From Gari tellinella (taxonomy: Eukaryota; Mollusca; Bivalvia; Cardiida; Psammobiidae): a DNA stretch of 64,000 nt. The stretch is from contig OV277862.1 in NCBI GenBank assembly GCA_922989275.2, positions 22,239,543 through 22,303,542 on the forward strand. Direction: 5' to 3'. Both the position numbers and the translations under genes were made by a program. The notes below the pieces were generated by a model, which searched no databases, had not been told where the DNA came from, and saw only the letters and a list, made by a program, of their open reading frames with translations. Each line of letters begins with the position of its first letter. Positions within the stretch are counted from its first letter, which is position 1. Below are positions 20,179 to 32,230 of this stretch, one piece after another.

Positions 20179-23100
20179 ATGCTTGTGTGGAATTCCAATG
20201 GCTTGACGGAGAGTAAACTGAAAGATCCTGAATTTGTTTCTTTTATAACAAGTAAAGACATAATAATTTTGAGTGAATCGTGGACTGATAAAGACTCTGC
20301 CATTGACTTAGATGGATTCGTCTGTCATACTTTTACCGAAAATTTAAGCATAAAAGGCTAAACGTAACAGCGGTGGTATTACTATTTATTTACGTAATTC
20401 GTGCAAACAGGGTTTATCAGTGGTAAGAAACCACTTTGACACTATAATTTGGCTTAAATTAGACTGTAACTTCTTTAATTTTGAGAAAGATGTATATTTA
20501 TGTAGGCTATACCTATGGTCAGATGACTCCCCAGCAGCAAGTTTAATTGATGCTGATTTGTTTCAATTGTTAATGCAAGACATCTCTCATTTTGAGAAGC
20601 AGGGAAATGTTTTATTAGCAGGTGACTTGAATTGTCGTACATCAAAAAGACCCGATTTTATTATTTGTGATAGAAATGTAAACAGTTATGACGATGTCTA
20701 TTATTTGCCAGACCAGTACCTAGATAGGGCCTCTCTCGATATTACTTGTAATATCCGAGGGGTAAAATTGTTGGACCTGTGTAAAGCGACAGACTTGAGA
20801 ATTGCTAACGGTCGATTAGGGCGAGATTTTGGCCTTGGTGCATATACTTATTTTAGTCGTGGATGTAATAGCATAATAGATTATTTACTGTTGGAAGAGT
20901 CCGATTTTCCTATAGTGAGCAGCTTTCAAGTCTGTCCTTTCAATATATTTAGTGACCATGCTGCATTGAATTTTGTCATAGATGGTGTTAAACCATGCCA
21001 CTTACCTGATAGCGACAGGGTTAATAGCGACTCGCATATATATTTTAAATGGAATGTTGATTATAAAGACACATTTAGGCGTGGACTAATTGGAAAACTA
21101 CCTGCCTTGAACAGTATTATCTTAAATACAGGCTCGGCCGAGCACGATCAAATCGATCGTCTGATAAATGACTTTACCACTATTATTTGTGATACGGCCG
21201 AACCTTTATTTAAGCGTACATTCAACAGGTCCAATAATTTGAAACGTAAAAAGTTTTTAAAAACGATTATTCATGGTTTGATAAAGAATGTATCGAACTT
21301 AAAAATGCATATAAAATGCAATTGTTCAATTGTTGTAAAACTGCGACAAGCAGAATATTATTATGTGACAGAAAACGTCAGTTTAAGTATACTGTTCGCA
21401 AAAAGAAGCGTGCGTATAAGATTAAACAGGCGGCGGAGCTCAGCGAACTTAGAGGCGGGCTCCTATGTTCACTTTGCTTTATGTTTGTTTTGCGTATTGT
21501 TTTCTGTTTGGTGTGTGGGAGTGCGTGTGTGTGTGTGTTTGTTATGGTATGGCTGTGTGTGTGTTCTGCTTTAGAGGTGGGTGTATTGTTTGTGTTGCGT
21601 TTACTGCTTGAGTCTTCTTTCGTATTTATTAGAAAACGAAAACCCCGTGATTTTTGGAGACATTTTAAGCAGAATAAGCAATCTGGGTGTGATATTACAG
21701 TAAACGAATTTCAGACATATTTTTCTGAATTATTCAGTGATATTAGGACTATGAATATTGAAAATGTAGAAAATATTAATAACAACACTGATTTTAACAT
21801 AAATGACCCAACTTTTGAAGAACTGAATATTCCAATTTCACAAGATGAGGTAATTGCTGCTATTAAGCGACTTAAAAGGAATAAGTCCCCATTCCCAAGC
21901 GATAATCTTCTCAATGAGTATTTCATAGAATCAGTAGATATTTTAGGCGGACATATAACAGATATTTTTAATAAAGTTTTTAACTCTGGTTATTTTCATG
22001 AAATATGGGCACAAGGTTTTATTGTACCAATACATAAAAAGGGCGATAAGAATTCACCTAACAATTACATGGGTATTTCGCTACTGAGTAATCTCGGCAA
22101 GCTTTTCACGGGCATACTTACTGCACGGGTTGAAAAATGGTTTAGCGATCACAACTTTCTACCAGACGCTCAATTTGGTTTCAGAAAAGGCTGTAGTACA
22201 GTCGATGCGATATTTGTCTTACACAATTTAATTGAGCATGTACTAACACAAAACTTAAGATTACCGTGTGCATTTGTCGACCTTAAGAAGGCGTTTGACT
22301 CTGTCTACCGCAATGCATTATGGTTTAAATTGTATAATATGGGTTTAGACAGTAAGTACCTTGTAATGTTTAAAGCTATGTACTCTGTCGTAAAATCGTG
22401 TGTCAAACACTGTAACTCTTACTCTGACTTCTTCAATATATCAGTCGGATTACGTCAGGGACTTAACAATTCCCCGGCTATGTTTGCTCTATTTTTAGAG
22501 GACGTAGCTATTTTTACAGAATAAAATCACCTCTGGGTTATCTTTTCACGATATTTGTATAATAATTATTTTATTTGCTGATGATATGATTCTAATAGGA
22601 AATTCAGTACAAGACTTACAGGACAGCTTGAATAAGCTTGATGAATACTGTGAATATTGGGGTCTTGATGTAAATACAAGTAAAACAAAAGTAGTTGTTT
22701 TTCGCAAAAGAGGACCAGTAAAACAGGATGAACGTTGGTTTTTATAACAATGAGCCTCTAGAAATCGTAAACGACTTCAATTACTTAGGCGTAGTTTTTA
22801 ATTACACGGGTTCATTTGTATTAAATAACCAGTATTTTTTGGGTAAAGCTAACAAAGCGGCTAATACATTATTGTGTAATATTAACAAATATGAAATTAG
22901 CCCTTTGATAGCTTTACAATTATTTGATTCGTTTGCTGGATCTATTCTAAATTATGCTAGCCCTGTATGGGGATTTTCAAAGCCCAATTATATTGAGCGG
23001 GTACATCTAAGCTATTGTAAGGCTATACTGGGCGTTAAACAAAGTACAAGTAATGCGGCGGTACACGGAGAGTTTGGAAGATATCCTTTGTACGTCAACA

Positions 23101-23798
23101 GATTTGTCCAAATAATTAAATATTGGATCAATTTATTAAGTACTAGCAATATAATTTTGAAATATATATATCAAGATGTCCGTATAAAATGTAAGAAGGG
23201 GGCAACTAATTGGGCTTCGAAAGTGAAAGGTTTACTAAGTGATTTTGGTTTCACAGACGTCTGGGACTTCCAAGAACAAGTTGATTTTAAACGTTTTCTA
23301 CCAGTATTCAAACAGAGAGTTAAAGATTGTTTTACACAACAATGGAACGCTGACTTAGAAAACAATACTGTATTAAGTCACTTATATGTATATATTTGTC
23401 ACTTATATGTATATATTAAAGAAGATCTCTGCCTTGAAGATTATTTGAACACTTTAAAATATAAATCCTCAAGGTTTGCCTTAACACGTTTGCGAAATCG
23501 CTTGGAACGACATGAAAGAATATGTCAACTATGTGAGAGTAATGATTTGGAAGATGAATTCCATTTTATTTTGAAGTGTTCGGCATATACAAATCTTCGC
23601 TTAAAATTCATTAAACGTTATTTTTATAGCAACCCTAGTATACAAAAATTTACAGAATTGCTCAAGTCAAAAAACAATACTGTACTGATAAAATTAAGTA
23701 AATACATAGTACAGGCCAATAATATGAGAAAAGATTTACTCACAGGGTTTTGTATGTTTGTTTATGTATGTATGCCATGTCAGTGTTATATTACATGA
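20179..23798 (+). pseudogene. LINE ORF2: endonuclease and reverse transcriptase, broken
   Basis: The APE endonuclease starts at 20179 (LVWNSNGL, ILSESWTD). After a stop near 20361 it continues in another frame (20420-21574) with LLAGDLNCRTS and FNIFSDHAALNFVI (the final Asp-His motif). RT follows in 21316-22524: FIVPIHKKGDKNSPNNYMGI, FVDLKKAFDSVYRNALW, SVGLRQGLNNSPAMFALFL. FADDMILIG lies near 22570 in yet another frame. The thumb and C-terminus are in 22728-23798 (FNYLGVVFNYTGS, LNYASPVWGFSK, ICQLCESNDLEDEFHFILKC, a Cys/His tail). Catalytic Asp residues are present but the frames are disrupted. An in-frame 180-bp GT-rich insertion lies at about 21451-21630. Confidence 0.8.
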
Positions 23799-24353
23799 TA
23801 TGAATCAAATCTTTTTAACAACCATAAACATCAATTAATCGTCTAATTTATCTGCAAAATTGCATAGTTCATTCTCCTAAATAAGGAAGGTTAAAAATGC
23901 TAACAGCTTAACTTTGTTAAATACTTTATAGAGAAAGTGCATAAATTACAGTAAGATGCACAGTGCTTTCTACAGTACAGTGCTTTCTACAGTGCTTTCT
24001 ATGTGCTCTCTATGGCTTTCTACTTTAATTGTATTACTACTAACTAACATAAACTACAGTGACCATGTATGTATGTTTGTATTGTATGATTGTATGATTG
24101 TTTGATGTTTAACGAGGTACCTGATTGTGTACAAGTTGAATAAAATTCTGTTCTTCTTGACTCGGCTTTGGTTTATTACCAGTCAGTATTTTCAGTTTTC
24201 TAGTTTTGTATTACTAGTTATCTCGTAGTTCTTTACAGATTTGTAGTGATATAGGCTAGATAGTGGTAGAATAAGGCAGTTTAGGTAAATCTTAGGTATA
24301 GCTTTACCTTAGTTTCATTTTAAGACTTAACTCTTGTATACTCTTCTTTAATT

Positions 24354-25378
24354 ATGGCAAGTCCCAAGGAGAACCTTAAGGATTTTTTAACACCCATCCC
24401 CAATAAGAGTGGAAAGGGTAGGGGTATCATTAGTTTTCATCAGTCTACACCCGTTGGTGTCGGTGACAGTTCTACTGTCGGAAATGCGTTTAATGTCTCC
24501 CCTTATATTCCCAAATTACCCACATTTTCAGGAGATGAACCTATGCAGAAAGTGGACTGTCTACACAGAATGGAGGTATGAGGTAAGGTGCCTCCAGAGT
24601 GACCCTGATATCACTGATCATGTTATTCTTTTGGCCATGCGTAGGTCTTTAAAGGGTACGGCTGGGAAGATCATGATCCGATTAGGGGAAACTGCCACTG
24701 CCACAGATATTCTTGATAAGTTAGATGCCATGTTTTGGGACGTTTCCACCCAAAACATGATTATGCAAGAGTTCTTTAACGCTTACCAGAAGCCTGAAGA
24801 GTATGTTACCTCTTTCGGTTGCCGATTTGATTTCTTTGTTATCGGACAATCTTAAGGCACAAACTCGCCATAAGTGTGACACGTCCACAGACTTTAATAC
24901 TCTTCTTAGGGAAATTCGCCAGGTGGAGAAGGAATTTTCTCTTTCCAGGTCCGTTACCCCTACTACTACAAAAGTAAAAGCCCAGACCAATGCGGTCACA
25001 CCTGACTCTTCTGTTTCTTCTTTCATGGAAAGTCGTTTTTCAGATATGGAGCGGAAACTGAGTGTTGAAGTTTCAAACGTAGAATCTAGGCTTCGGAGTC
25101 AGTTTGACTCGAAGATGGACCAGGTGTTGCAGAAGCTTGACAAGCAACAACCTTCTGGCACCCAGACTGCCTCTACTGGTTATCAGACTTTTCAGTCTAA
25201 TCAGAACCAACCTTATAGTAATACCAATTCTACTGGTTATCAGACTTTTCAGTCTAATCAGACCCGACCTTATAATAATAGAGGGCGTGGTCGAGGTCAG
25301 TCTGGTCGTGGTTTCAGTGGTGGCCGATGCAGGGGTAACGCTGGCAACAGCAACTACCAGTCTCAGTCAAAAGGTTAA
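24354..25378 (+). pseudogene. Ty3/Gypsy-type gag
   Basis: The ATG at 24354 opens a frame (ASPKENLKDFLTPIPNKSGK) that shifts near 24560. The capsid-like part continues as YEVRCLQSDPDITDHVILLA and LDKLDAMFWDVSTQN in a second frame, and after another shift near 24840 as LLREIRQVEKEFSL. The C-terminal third has a coiled stretch, two direct repeats of TGYQTFQSNQ, and an RG-rich tail (GRGRGQSGRGFSGGR) that probably binds nucleic acid. The capsid-like part resembles PNMA/Gypsy-type Gag by style. At least two frameshifts make it inactive. Confidence 0.75.
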
Positions 25379-25800
25379 CCGCTTCTGTTGGGGGCCGAAC
25401 AGAGGCTGGTGAAGCCAATGGCCATTTATTGGATCGTATGGTTGGAAGTTCCAACAGATCTTACATTCTTTTGAATGAGAAACCTTTTGAAGCCTTGACT
25501 GATTCTGGCGCTATGGTGTCTACCATATCTGAGTCTGCTGCCAAGTCTATTTCTTCAGAAATCTTACCTCTTGGTGATTTCGGTCTTTCTCTTTCAACCG
25601 CTGATAGTTCTCTTTTAGACTACACCGGTTATATTGAATGTTCCCTCAGAGTTCAGGGAGTCTCTACTCAGTTTAATGGCCCTGTCCTTGTTATTCCGGA
25701 CCATAAACTCAGTAGTGCCAATTCTGTTATCATTGGTACTAATGTCATCCGTCTTTTCAGAGATTCTGATCTGTCGCTGGAAATGTCTGAGGAGTGGTAG
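25379..25800 (+). pseudogene. Gypsy-type aspartic protease
   Basis: After a short region with a single CWGP stretch, the frame from 25429 contains ALTDSGAMVSTIS, the active-site DSG of retropepsins. VIIGTNVIRLF near the end is the usual flap/dimer strand region (I-I-G-x-N). The frame is open to 25800. Protease cleaves Gag-Pol during particle maturation. A stop and a frame change separate it from gag and from RT. Confidence 0.75.
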
Positions 25801-26957
25801 GTAGCTTTTACTGCTTTGCAGTGTACTACTTTCAATGCTAAGTTTTCAGGGAAAGTCAGCACTACGCTGAAGCCATATGAATCGGCTACCCTTAACTGCA
25901 TTGCTCGTTACATTGACCCTGATATTTCTCAGGTAGTCACTGAAAGCAGTACTTCGAATGGGAATCCTGGATATTTGGTTTGCCCTAGGGTGGTTGATGT
26001 TAAACACTCAGAATATTTTTGTAAGTTTTCTGTTCGTGTCTGTAACATTACAGCCAAACCTATAACTCTTTTGCCTAGGAGCAAAATCTGTCAGCTTTCA
26101 GAAGTTTCTGTGTTGATAATTTGGCATCTACTCTTCCCACCCTCAGACTGCTACTTCTTCTTCGGATTTAGGTGTTAAGATTAACACAGACAGTCTTTCT
26201 CCTGATCAACTTCTCAGAGTTCATCAGGTTTTGGGTAAATGGAACCAAGTCTTTTCCACTGGACCCAACGATATTGGTTGCACCAAACTTCTTAAACATA
26301 AGATAGTTTTGGAGGATCCTAAGCCGTTCAAGGAACCATATCGGAAAATTCCTCCTGGTCTTTATGAGGAGGTCAAGCAGCATAGTAAGGGCATGCTTGA
26401 GGCTGATGTTATCAGGGAGTCTGAGAGCCCCTGGTCAAGTAATGTTGTACTTGTGCGGAAACGAGATAACAGTTTGCGCTTCTGCATTGATTGGAGACGG
26501 TTAATTTCCAAAACGCGGAAGGATGCTTACATGCTTCCCCGTTTTGACGACATTACTGATTGTCTTGTTGGTTCTTCCATGTACAGCAAGCTTGATCTTC
26601 GTTCTGGGTATTGGAATGTTGAAGTTGAGGAGGAGGATAAACCCAAGATAGCATTTAGTGTAGGCAACCTCGGTTTTTACGAGTGGAACTTTCTCGGTGT
26701 TGGTCTTACCAACGCTCCCGCGACTTTCCAAAGGCTTACGGAACGCTGTATGGGTGATTTACATCCCCGAGACTGTCTTGTCTTCTTAGACGACATTCTG
26801 ATCTTTTCCAAGACCTTTGAAGGTCATCTTGAGCGTCTTGAAGCTGTTTTTCACAGGCTTGCTGTGCATGGTCTCAAGCTCAAACCGTGTAAGTGTGAAC
26901 TTTTCATGGAGTCAGTGACCTATCTTGGACACCTTATTTCAAAGGACGGTATTCATA
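25801..26957 (+). pseudogene. Gypsy-type reverse transcriptase, N-terminal and palm part
   Basis: A spacer domain (25816-26110; TLKPYESATLNCIARYI, ITLLPRSKICQL) precedes RT. RT motifs follow in one open frame: EPYRKIPPGLYEEVKQH, SPWSSNVVLVRKRDNSLRFC, SKLDLRSGYWNVEVEEEDKP (first Asp), WNFLGVGLTNAPATFQRL and CLVFLDDILIFSKTF (catalytic DD). It continues to VTYLGHLISKDGI, where the RTE-like LINE interrupts it at 26957. All RT catalytic aspartates are present. RT resumes at 30457. Confidence 0.85.
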
Positions 26958-29900
26958 GGTATGCGGGTGTAAAAATTATACCTCAGGGACATAGACTCCC
27001 CTGCCTTGCATAGTCCCCCACTGCCTTGTGGGACAGGTGCTTGTTAGAACCAAAGACTAAGGGAGAAAACCCTGACAGAAAACATGTAAATGTGGAGACA
27101 TTGAGGGCGGTTGATATTCGGAAAGCCCGCTATCCTCCGGCCATCCGCTGCAGGGACTAATAGTCTGCGTCTGTCTCGACATGTTCTTGCCGACGTAGGT
27201 CTACTATTAACTCCCCCAAAGAGTGCTGCTAGTAACTTGCAAAAGCTAACAGCACTTCAATACCCTTTGCAAGCAGTTTTCATAACATGAACAACCGAAA
27301 GAAACTCCATACCGGATCGGTCGTCGCCCGGGTTACCAAGGACCGCGCTGCTCGACACCATCTTCCGTCGGCAGTGAAAAATAAGCCAGGAAGACGACTT
27401 AAGGATTTGACAGTTGCACAATGGAATGTCAGGACACTTCTTGATCGAAATGAAGCCAACAGACCAGAAAGACGCACGGCACTTGTTGCAATGGAACTAG
27501 CAAAGTACAGGATTGATATTGCTGCCTTGTGTGAAACAAGATTCTCTGAGTCTGGCAGTCTCAGCGACTCAGACTACACTTTCTTCTGGAGTGGAAAACC
27601 TGAAGGAGAGAGAAGAGAGGCTGGAGTAGGTTTCGCTATCAGAAAAGACATTGTATTGAGGCTAACTGAGACACCTCTACCAATCAGTGACAGGATCATG
27701 ACTATGCGGCTACCACTGGCAAAAGATAACTTTGCTACATTCATCAGTGTGTACGCTCCAACGCTGACCAACCTAGATGAAAATAAGGAAGCCTTCTACC
27801 ACCAATTGACACATACTCTCAGAAAAATTCCTCACACCGACAAACTTGTACTGATGGGAGATTTCAACGCTTGAATAGGAAGCGACTATGACAGATGGCC
27901 ATTGGTCTTAGGAAAATATGGAATAGGGAAGTGCAATTCAAATGGAGAGCTTCTACTTGCACTGTGCTGTGAGTTTGAACTGACAGTGACAAACACAATG
28001 TTCAAGCAGAAGGACGAAAGAAAGACCACATGGATGCATCCTCGCTCCAAGCATTGGCACATGATAGACTTCATCATAACAAGATGCAGGGATAAGATGG
28101 ATTTCTGCAGCACCAGAGTCATGCGTGGGGCCAACTGCTGGACTGATCACCAGATGCTGAGATCAAAGTTGACATTTTGCCTAAGACAGAAATTCAGTAA
28201 GCAAGGTTCAAAGAAGCCATCAAAGCTCAACACTGTGAAGCTGAAAGCCATTGACCATAGAGAGAGCCTAGCAAGAGATATGAATGATGCCCTCAACAAA
28301 CTCGACGTAGAGGAAAGATCTTCAGTGGACCACAAATGGGCAGCTCTGCAACAAGTTGTATACAACACGGCCAAAACATCTCTTGGCAAGCCCGATAGAA
28401 GACATCAAGACTGGTTCGATCCTGATGACCAGGAATTAAGTCAACTGCTGGATAAGAGAGACAAAGCCCATCAGAAAGTTCTTCAGTCAAGGAGTACCAG
28501 ATCAACTGTTGCAGCATACAAAGATGTATGTAGACTGCTCCAGCAACACTGCCGTTCCCTAAAGACGGCTTGGTGGGACAGAAAAGCAGAAGAGCTACAG
28601 AGAGCTTCAGACAGGAATGACATAAAGGGCTTCTACAGTGGACTAAAGGAAATTTGGGGACCTCAGAAAAAAGGACCGGTACAACTGAAATCATCAGATG
28701 GACAGGAGATTTTCTCAGACAGCAAGAGAGTTTTAGAAAGATGGAGTGAGCACTTCCAGAAGCTGCTAAATGTCCAAGGGGAAATTGAACCGGAAGCTCT
28801 TGCCAACATAAAACAGCGCACTATCAACACTTGCCTCGATGAGACCCCATCTATGGAAGAAATGACGAAAGCGATAGCGGGACTGAAGGATGGCAAGGCT
28901 CCAGGTGGAGATGGAATTCCTGCTGAAGTATGGAAGCATGGAGGTAACAACTTGCTTGTCGAGCTACACCAACTGATATGCAAGGCATGGGATGAAGGCT
29001 CAATTCCACAAGCATGGCAAGATGCCACCATTTTGACTATCTTCAAGAAGGGTGACACTACATATTGTGGGAACTACAAAGGAATCTCTCTTCTGTCCAT
29101 TGCAGGCAAGATTTTTGCAAGGATCCTACTTGACAGACTCTCCAAACACATCACCCCAAATGTAGTTCCTGAGTCTCGGTGTGGATTCCGATCCAACAGG
29201 AGTACTGTAGACATGATATTTAGTCCCAGACAGCTACAGGAAAAGTGCATAAAACAGGACCAACCACTGTGCATGGTATTTGTTGATTTTACAAAGGCTT
29301 TTGATACAGTAGGAAGGATAGGACTGTGGAAGCTACTGAGGAAATATGGATGCCCCGAGAAGTTCACATGTATGGTTGAATCTCTTCACACAGGGATGAA
29401 GGCAAACGTAAGCGATGGAGGAGAAACCTCAAAGGCATTTGATGATACTAATGGTGTCAAGCAAGGTTGTGTTCTGGCCCCAACCCTCTTTTCCATATTC
29501 CTATCAGCATTGCTGGAAGAGGCTTTCCAACGCTTGGAGGATGGTGTCTACATTCAGTCTAGACAAGATGCTGACCTCTTCAACGTGGCACACTTCAAAG
29601 CAAAATCCAAGTGTTCCCAGGTGCTGATTGGGGAACTGCTGTTCGCAGATGACAGCGCACTACTTGCCCACTCGCCAGAAGAGATTCAGCGAATCATGAA
29701 TGCTTTCTCAGATGCATCAAAGAAGTTTGGTCTGAAGATTAACATTAAGAAAACTGAAGTGATGTACCAACCAGACTCCTCAAGTGCCCAAGAAGTAGAC
29801 ATTATGGTAGATGGAACTAAACTTAATTCTGTCCCAGAATTCACCTACCTTGGAAGCACAGTTGCAAAAGATGGACGTATTGATGTCGAGATCCAGAAAA

Positions 29901-30456
29901 GAATGGCAAAGGCCAGTGCATCTTTTGGCAGGCTGCGTCAGAGACTCTGGAACAATCACCATGTGTCAATGAAGGTGAAAGGCAAGATCTACAGAGCAGT
30001 TGTTACAAGTACTCTCTTGTATGGAGCGGAATCCTGGACAATGTACAGACGCCATGTGAAGAAGTTGTATGCCTTTATGATGCGGCATCTTCGATCCATT
30101 CTTGGGGTATCATTGAAGGACAAAGTGACAAACGTGGAAATACTGGCTAGAACAGGACTGTCACCCATGGAAGACCTCCTGATCAGAAAGAATATTCGAT
30201 GGACTGGACACCTTATGAGGATGTCACAAGACAGACTTCCAAAACAGATCCTGTTCTCAGTGCTGCCAGTTGGTCAAAGGAAGAGGGGTAGACCTCGTCT
30301 ACGATATAAGGATACCATCAAGAGAAACTTGACTCAGAGAAGCATCAAACTGCATTCCTGGGCTAAACTGTCACGCCAGAGAAATGAATGGAGATCAGCG
30401 GTGAAATAAAAAATGAAAACAGACATTGTCGCTTCGCGACCGTCAGCATAGTAGTA
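26958..30456 (+). mobile_element. RTE-like LINE nested in the Gypsy RT
   Basis: GTATTCATA (26949-26957) and GTATCCATA (30457-30465) flank the element as a 9-bp target duplication with one mismatch. Removing 26958-30456 plus one copy rejoins the host RT reading (KDGIH + TDPEK). The 3' end is short and finishes in a TAG repeat (CAGCATAGTAGTA), as RTE-type elements often do. It has one long ORF with a single stop, so it is among the youngest insertions here. Confidence 0.85.
27287..30409 (+). pseudogene. RTE-like ORF: AP endonuclease + reverse transcriptase, one nonsense codon
   Basis: The ATG at 27287 opens a frame that runs to 30409 with only one stop (TGA, 27872-27874), so about 1,040 codons. 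Endonuclease motifs: AQWNVRTL, ALCETRFSES, SVYAPTLTN, MGDFN just before the stop, then WMHPRSKHWHMIDFIITR and TDHQMLRSKLT. RT motifs: DGKAPGGDGIPAEVWK, ILTIFKKGDTTYCGNYKGIS, CGFRSNRSTVDMIF, VFVDFTKAFDTVGR, GVKQGCVLAPTLFSIF and LLFADDSALLAHS. The thumb has EFTYLGSTVAKDGR and LLYGAESWTMYR; the tail ends LSRQRNEWRSAVK. The TGA sits where CGA (Arg) would be expected, compatible with a CpG transition. Confidence 0.85.
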
Positions 30457-30561
30457 GTATCCATACTGATCCTGAGAAAGTTTCTTCTATAAAGTCCTGG
30501 CCAGTACCTAAAAATGTCAAGGAAGTACGTTAATTCCTTGGTGTCGTAGGGTGGATTTTGC
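30457..30561 (+). pseudogene. Gypsy-type RT, short continuation
   Basis: HTDPEKVSSIKSWPVPKNVK continues the RT connection region, followed by a stop in the VRxFLG motif (a TAA where Gln is usual) and FLGVVG. It is interrupted again at 30561 by the 981-bp insertion. Confidence 0.8.
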
Positions 30562-31256
30562 CATGAACTGTTAAATTAGTAATAAATCAATAAAATACTG
30601 TATGTCATCACCTAGTTTCTTGTTATTTCGATTTCCCCATTAGAATAATCAGTAGAATTTAGATATTTATCTCTTAGTTTATACGTTTTGGTCTTGTCAG
30701 TCGTTAGAAATATGTACTTTCGGTCTAGGGGAACTAACTTTCACTAACATTATTTTGACTAACCTTTATATCACGTGATTACGGGTCATCTTTATCCGGT
30801 AAATTTAAATGGCAGCCATTATATAGGCATTTTTGACTTCTGAATAAATTGGATATTTATACAGGTAAATACATGTTGTTATGTTGTTAAGACTATTTTT
30901 TATAATTTTGATACTATTAGCTTTCATACCTTTAAGTTAGGATAAGATAACTTTTGTATTTATAACAGTAATTATTTGTAATGTAACAAGTCGGTGTATT
31001 TTGTCTAGCTGACACCGAATATACATGTTTGTTTACTATATATCTGTGTACACTTACTTTGTAGTATGTAGTATCATTACCATATTCTTATTATTGTTCA
31101 TTATTTGCAGATTTATCATGACTTTGTCATGATCATTACAGTCCATATTGAAATAAACAACTGATTTACTTGATCGGAGTGTTGATCCTGATTAGAACCC
31201 CTGAGTTAGGCCGGAAGGCCAGTGGAACGGCAGATCCATAAAACACTCTACCAAAA

Positions 31257-31274
31257 TGGCGCCCAACGTTGGAC
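31257..31274 (+). promoter_or_regulatory. Primer-binding-site-like sequence
   Basis: TGGCGCCCAACGTTGGAC closely resembles the PBS used by many LTR elements (TGGCGCCC core). It identifies the 690 bp upstream as a probable 5' LTR. Confidence 0.6.
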
Positions 31275-31440
31275 CGTGACTGTTAATGTATGGTTAGCTT
31301 AACAGCGCCTGCACATATAACATAGACTAACTCACAATTGAACTACTTTCATGTAGGGTAATTCGAGTACGAATTTCAATTTCGTGGGGAAGTATGTCAC
31401 GGTACCGAACCTAACACAGTTGGGGAGATTAATTTGTAGT

Positions 31441-31514
31441 CAGCCGGTTAGCTCAGTCGGTAGAGCGTCGGAACGGTAGTCCGAAGGTCCCGGGTTCGAG
31501 CCCCGGTCAGGCTG
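31441..31514 (+). tRNA. tRNA-like gene, anticodon loop reads GGT
   Basis: A complete cloverleaf can be drawn: acceptor CAGCCGG/CAGGCTG (six of seven pairs), D-arm AGCTCAGTCGGTAGAGC, anticodon stem TCGGA/TCCGA around loop ACGGTAG, and T-arm CCGGGTTCGAGCCCCGG. A and B boxes are intact. The loop lacks the usual T at position 33, so the Thr (GGT) assignment is doubtful. It may be a diverged tRNA gene or a SINE head. It sits inside the pol insertion. Confidence 0.6.
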
Positions 31515-31545
31515 CATCTTTTTCTCCCCCTGTGACATTGGCTTT

Positions 31546-32230
31546 GCAGGTTACTACAGGCGCTTTATCTCTCACTTTTCCACCATTGTGGAGCCTCTTA
31601 ACTCTCTTCTTAAAGGTCACTGCACTTCAGGAAGGAAGCCCAAATCCAAGTCCAAAAAGTCCAAAAGTCCCACAGTTTTGATTTGGGGTGATGCCCAACA
31701 GTTAGCTTTCGATACTATTATCGAAAAGCTCACCTCTGATCCAGTTCTGGCCTATGCAGATTATTCTCTTCCTTTTATTCTGCATACTGATAGTAGCGGC
31801 ACATGTTTAGGTGCAGTCCTTTATCAGGTCCAGGACGGCGCAGAGCGGGTAGTTGCTTACGCAAGCCGAGGACTTAGACCCAGCGAAAAGAAATATCCAG
31901 CTGATAAACTGGAATTTCTATCTCTGAAGTGGGCCGTCACTGAAAAATTTCATGATTACCTTTGTGGTAATAGTTTCAGTGTTGTTACGGACAATAACCC
32001 ACTTACATATGTTCTCACATCAGCTAAGCTTGATGCTACTGGTCATCGGTGGGTAGCTGCCTTGGCTAAATACCATTTCACTATTTCTTACCGACCAGGC
32101 AAGCTTAATGCTGATGCTGATGGCCTATCTAGACAGGTCTTTCCAGACGCCATTGAGGCTATCTGCCATGCTGTCACTGCTGACATTCCCTTGGCAGACA
32201 CTGTTGCCACTACTCATTCTCCTCATTCGG
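31546..32230 (+). pseudogene. Gypsy-type RT end and RNase H
   Basis: FAGYYRRFISHFSTIVEPLN closes the RT domain. RNase H follows: FILHTDSSGTCLGAVLYQ (first Asp), YPADKLEFLSLKWAV (Glu), SVVTDNNPLTYVL (Asp) and NADADGLSR (last Asp). All four catalytic residues are present and the frame is open from about 31546 through into integrase (to 32841). The domain removes the RNA strand during reverse transcription. Confidence 0.85.

Larger units (their letters stand above)
18300..24190 (+). mobile_element. Nested LINE with L1-like ORF1 and an APE-type ORF2
   Basis: ORF1 (19398-20154), a 24-bp gap and a broken ORF2 (20179-23798) lie in order. A 3' UTR finishes near 24150 with AATAAAATTCTGTTCTTCTT. The 5' boundary is uncertain (18.26-18.33 kb). 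It sits between the leader and gag of the LTR element. The LINE clade is not certain: ORF1 looks L1-like, while ORF2 motifs could fit more than one clade. Confidence 0.7.
30562..31542 (+). mobile_element. LTR/leader fragment plus tRNA-like gene inserted in pol
   Basis: TTTGC at 30557-30561 and at 31543-31547 is a candidate 5-bp target duplication. About 690 bp resemble an LTR (TA-rich, AATAAATCAATAAAATACTG near its start, CATCATTACC-type tail). TGGCGCCCAACGTTGGAC at 31257-31274, a typical retroviral-style primer-binding site, follows, then about 165 bp of leader and a tRNA-like gene at 31441-31514. No second LTR or coding region is seen. It could be a truncated LTR retrotransposon or a TRIM-like element. 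Gypsy pol resumes directly after it with GFAGYYRRFISHF. Confidence 0.6.

Noticed and set aside
28147..29367. Minus-strand frames of 80-130 codons
   Set aside because: Shadows of the RTE-like ORF on the other strand.
30562..31256. LTR matching the 17.5/47.9-kb LTRs
   Set aside because: The sequence is unrelated; it belongs to a different element.
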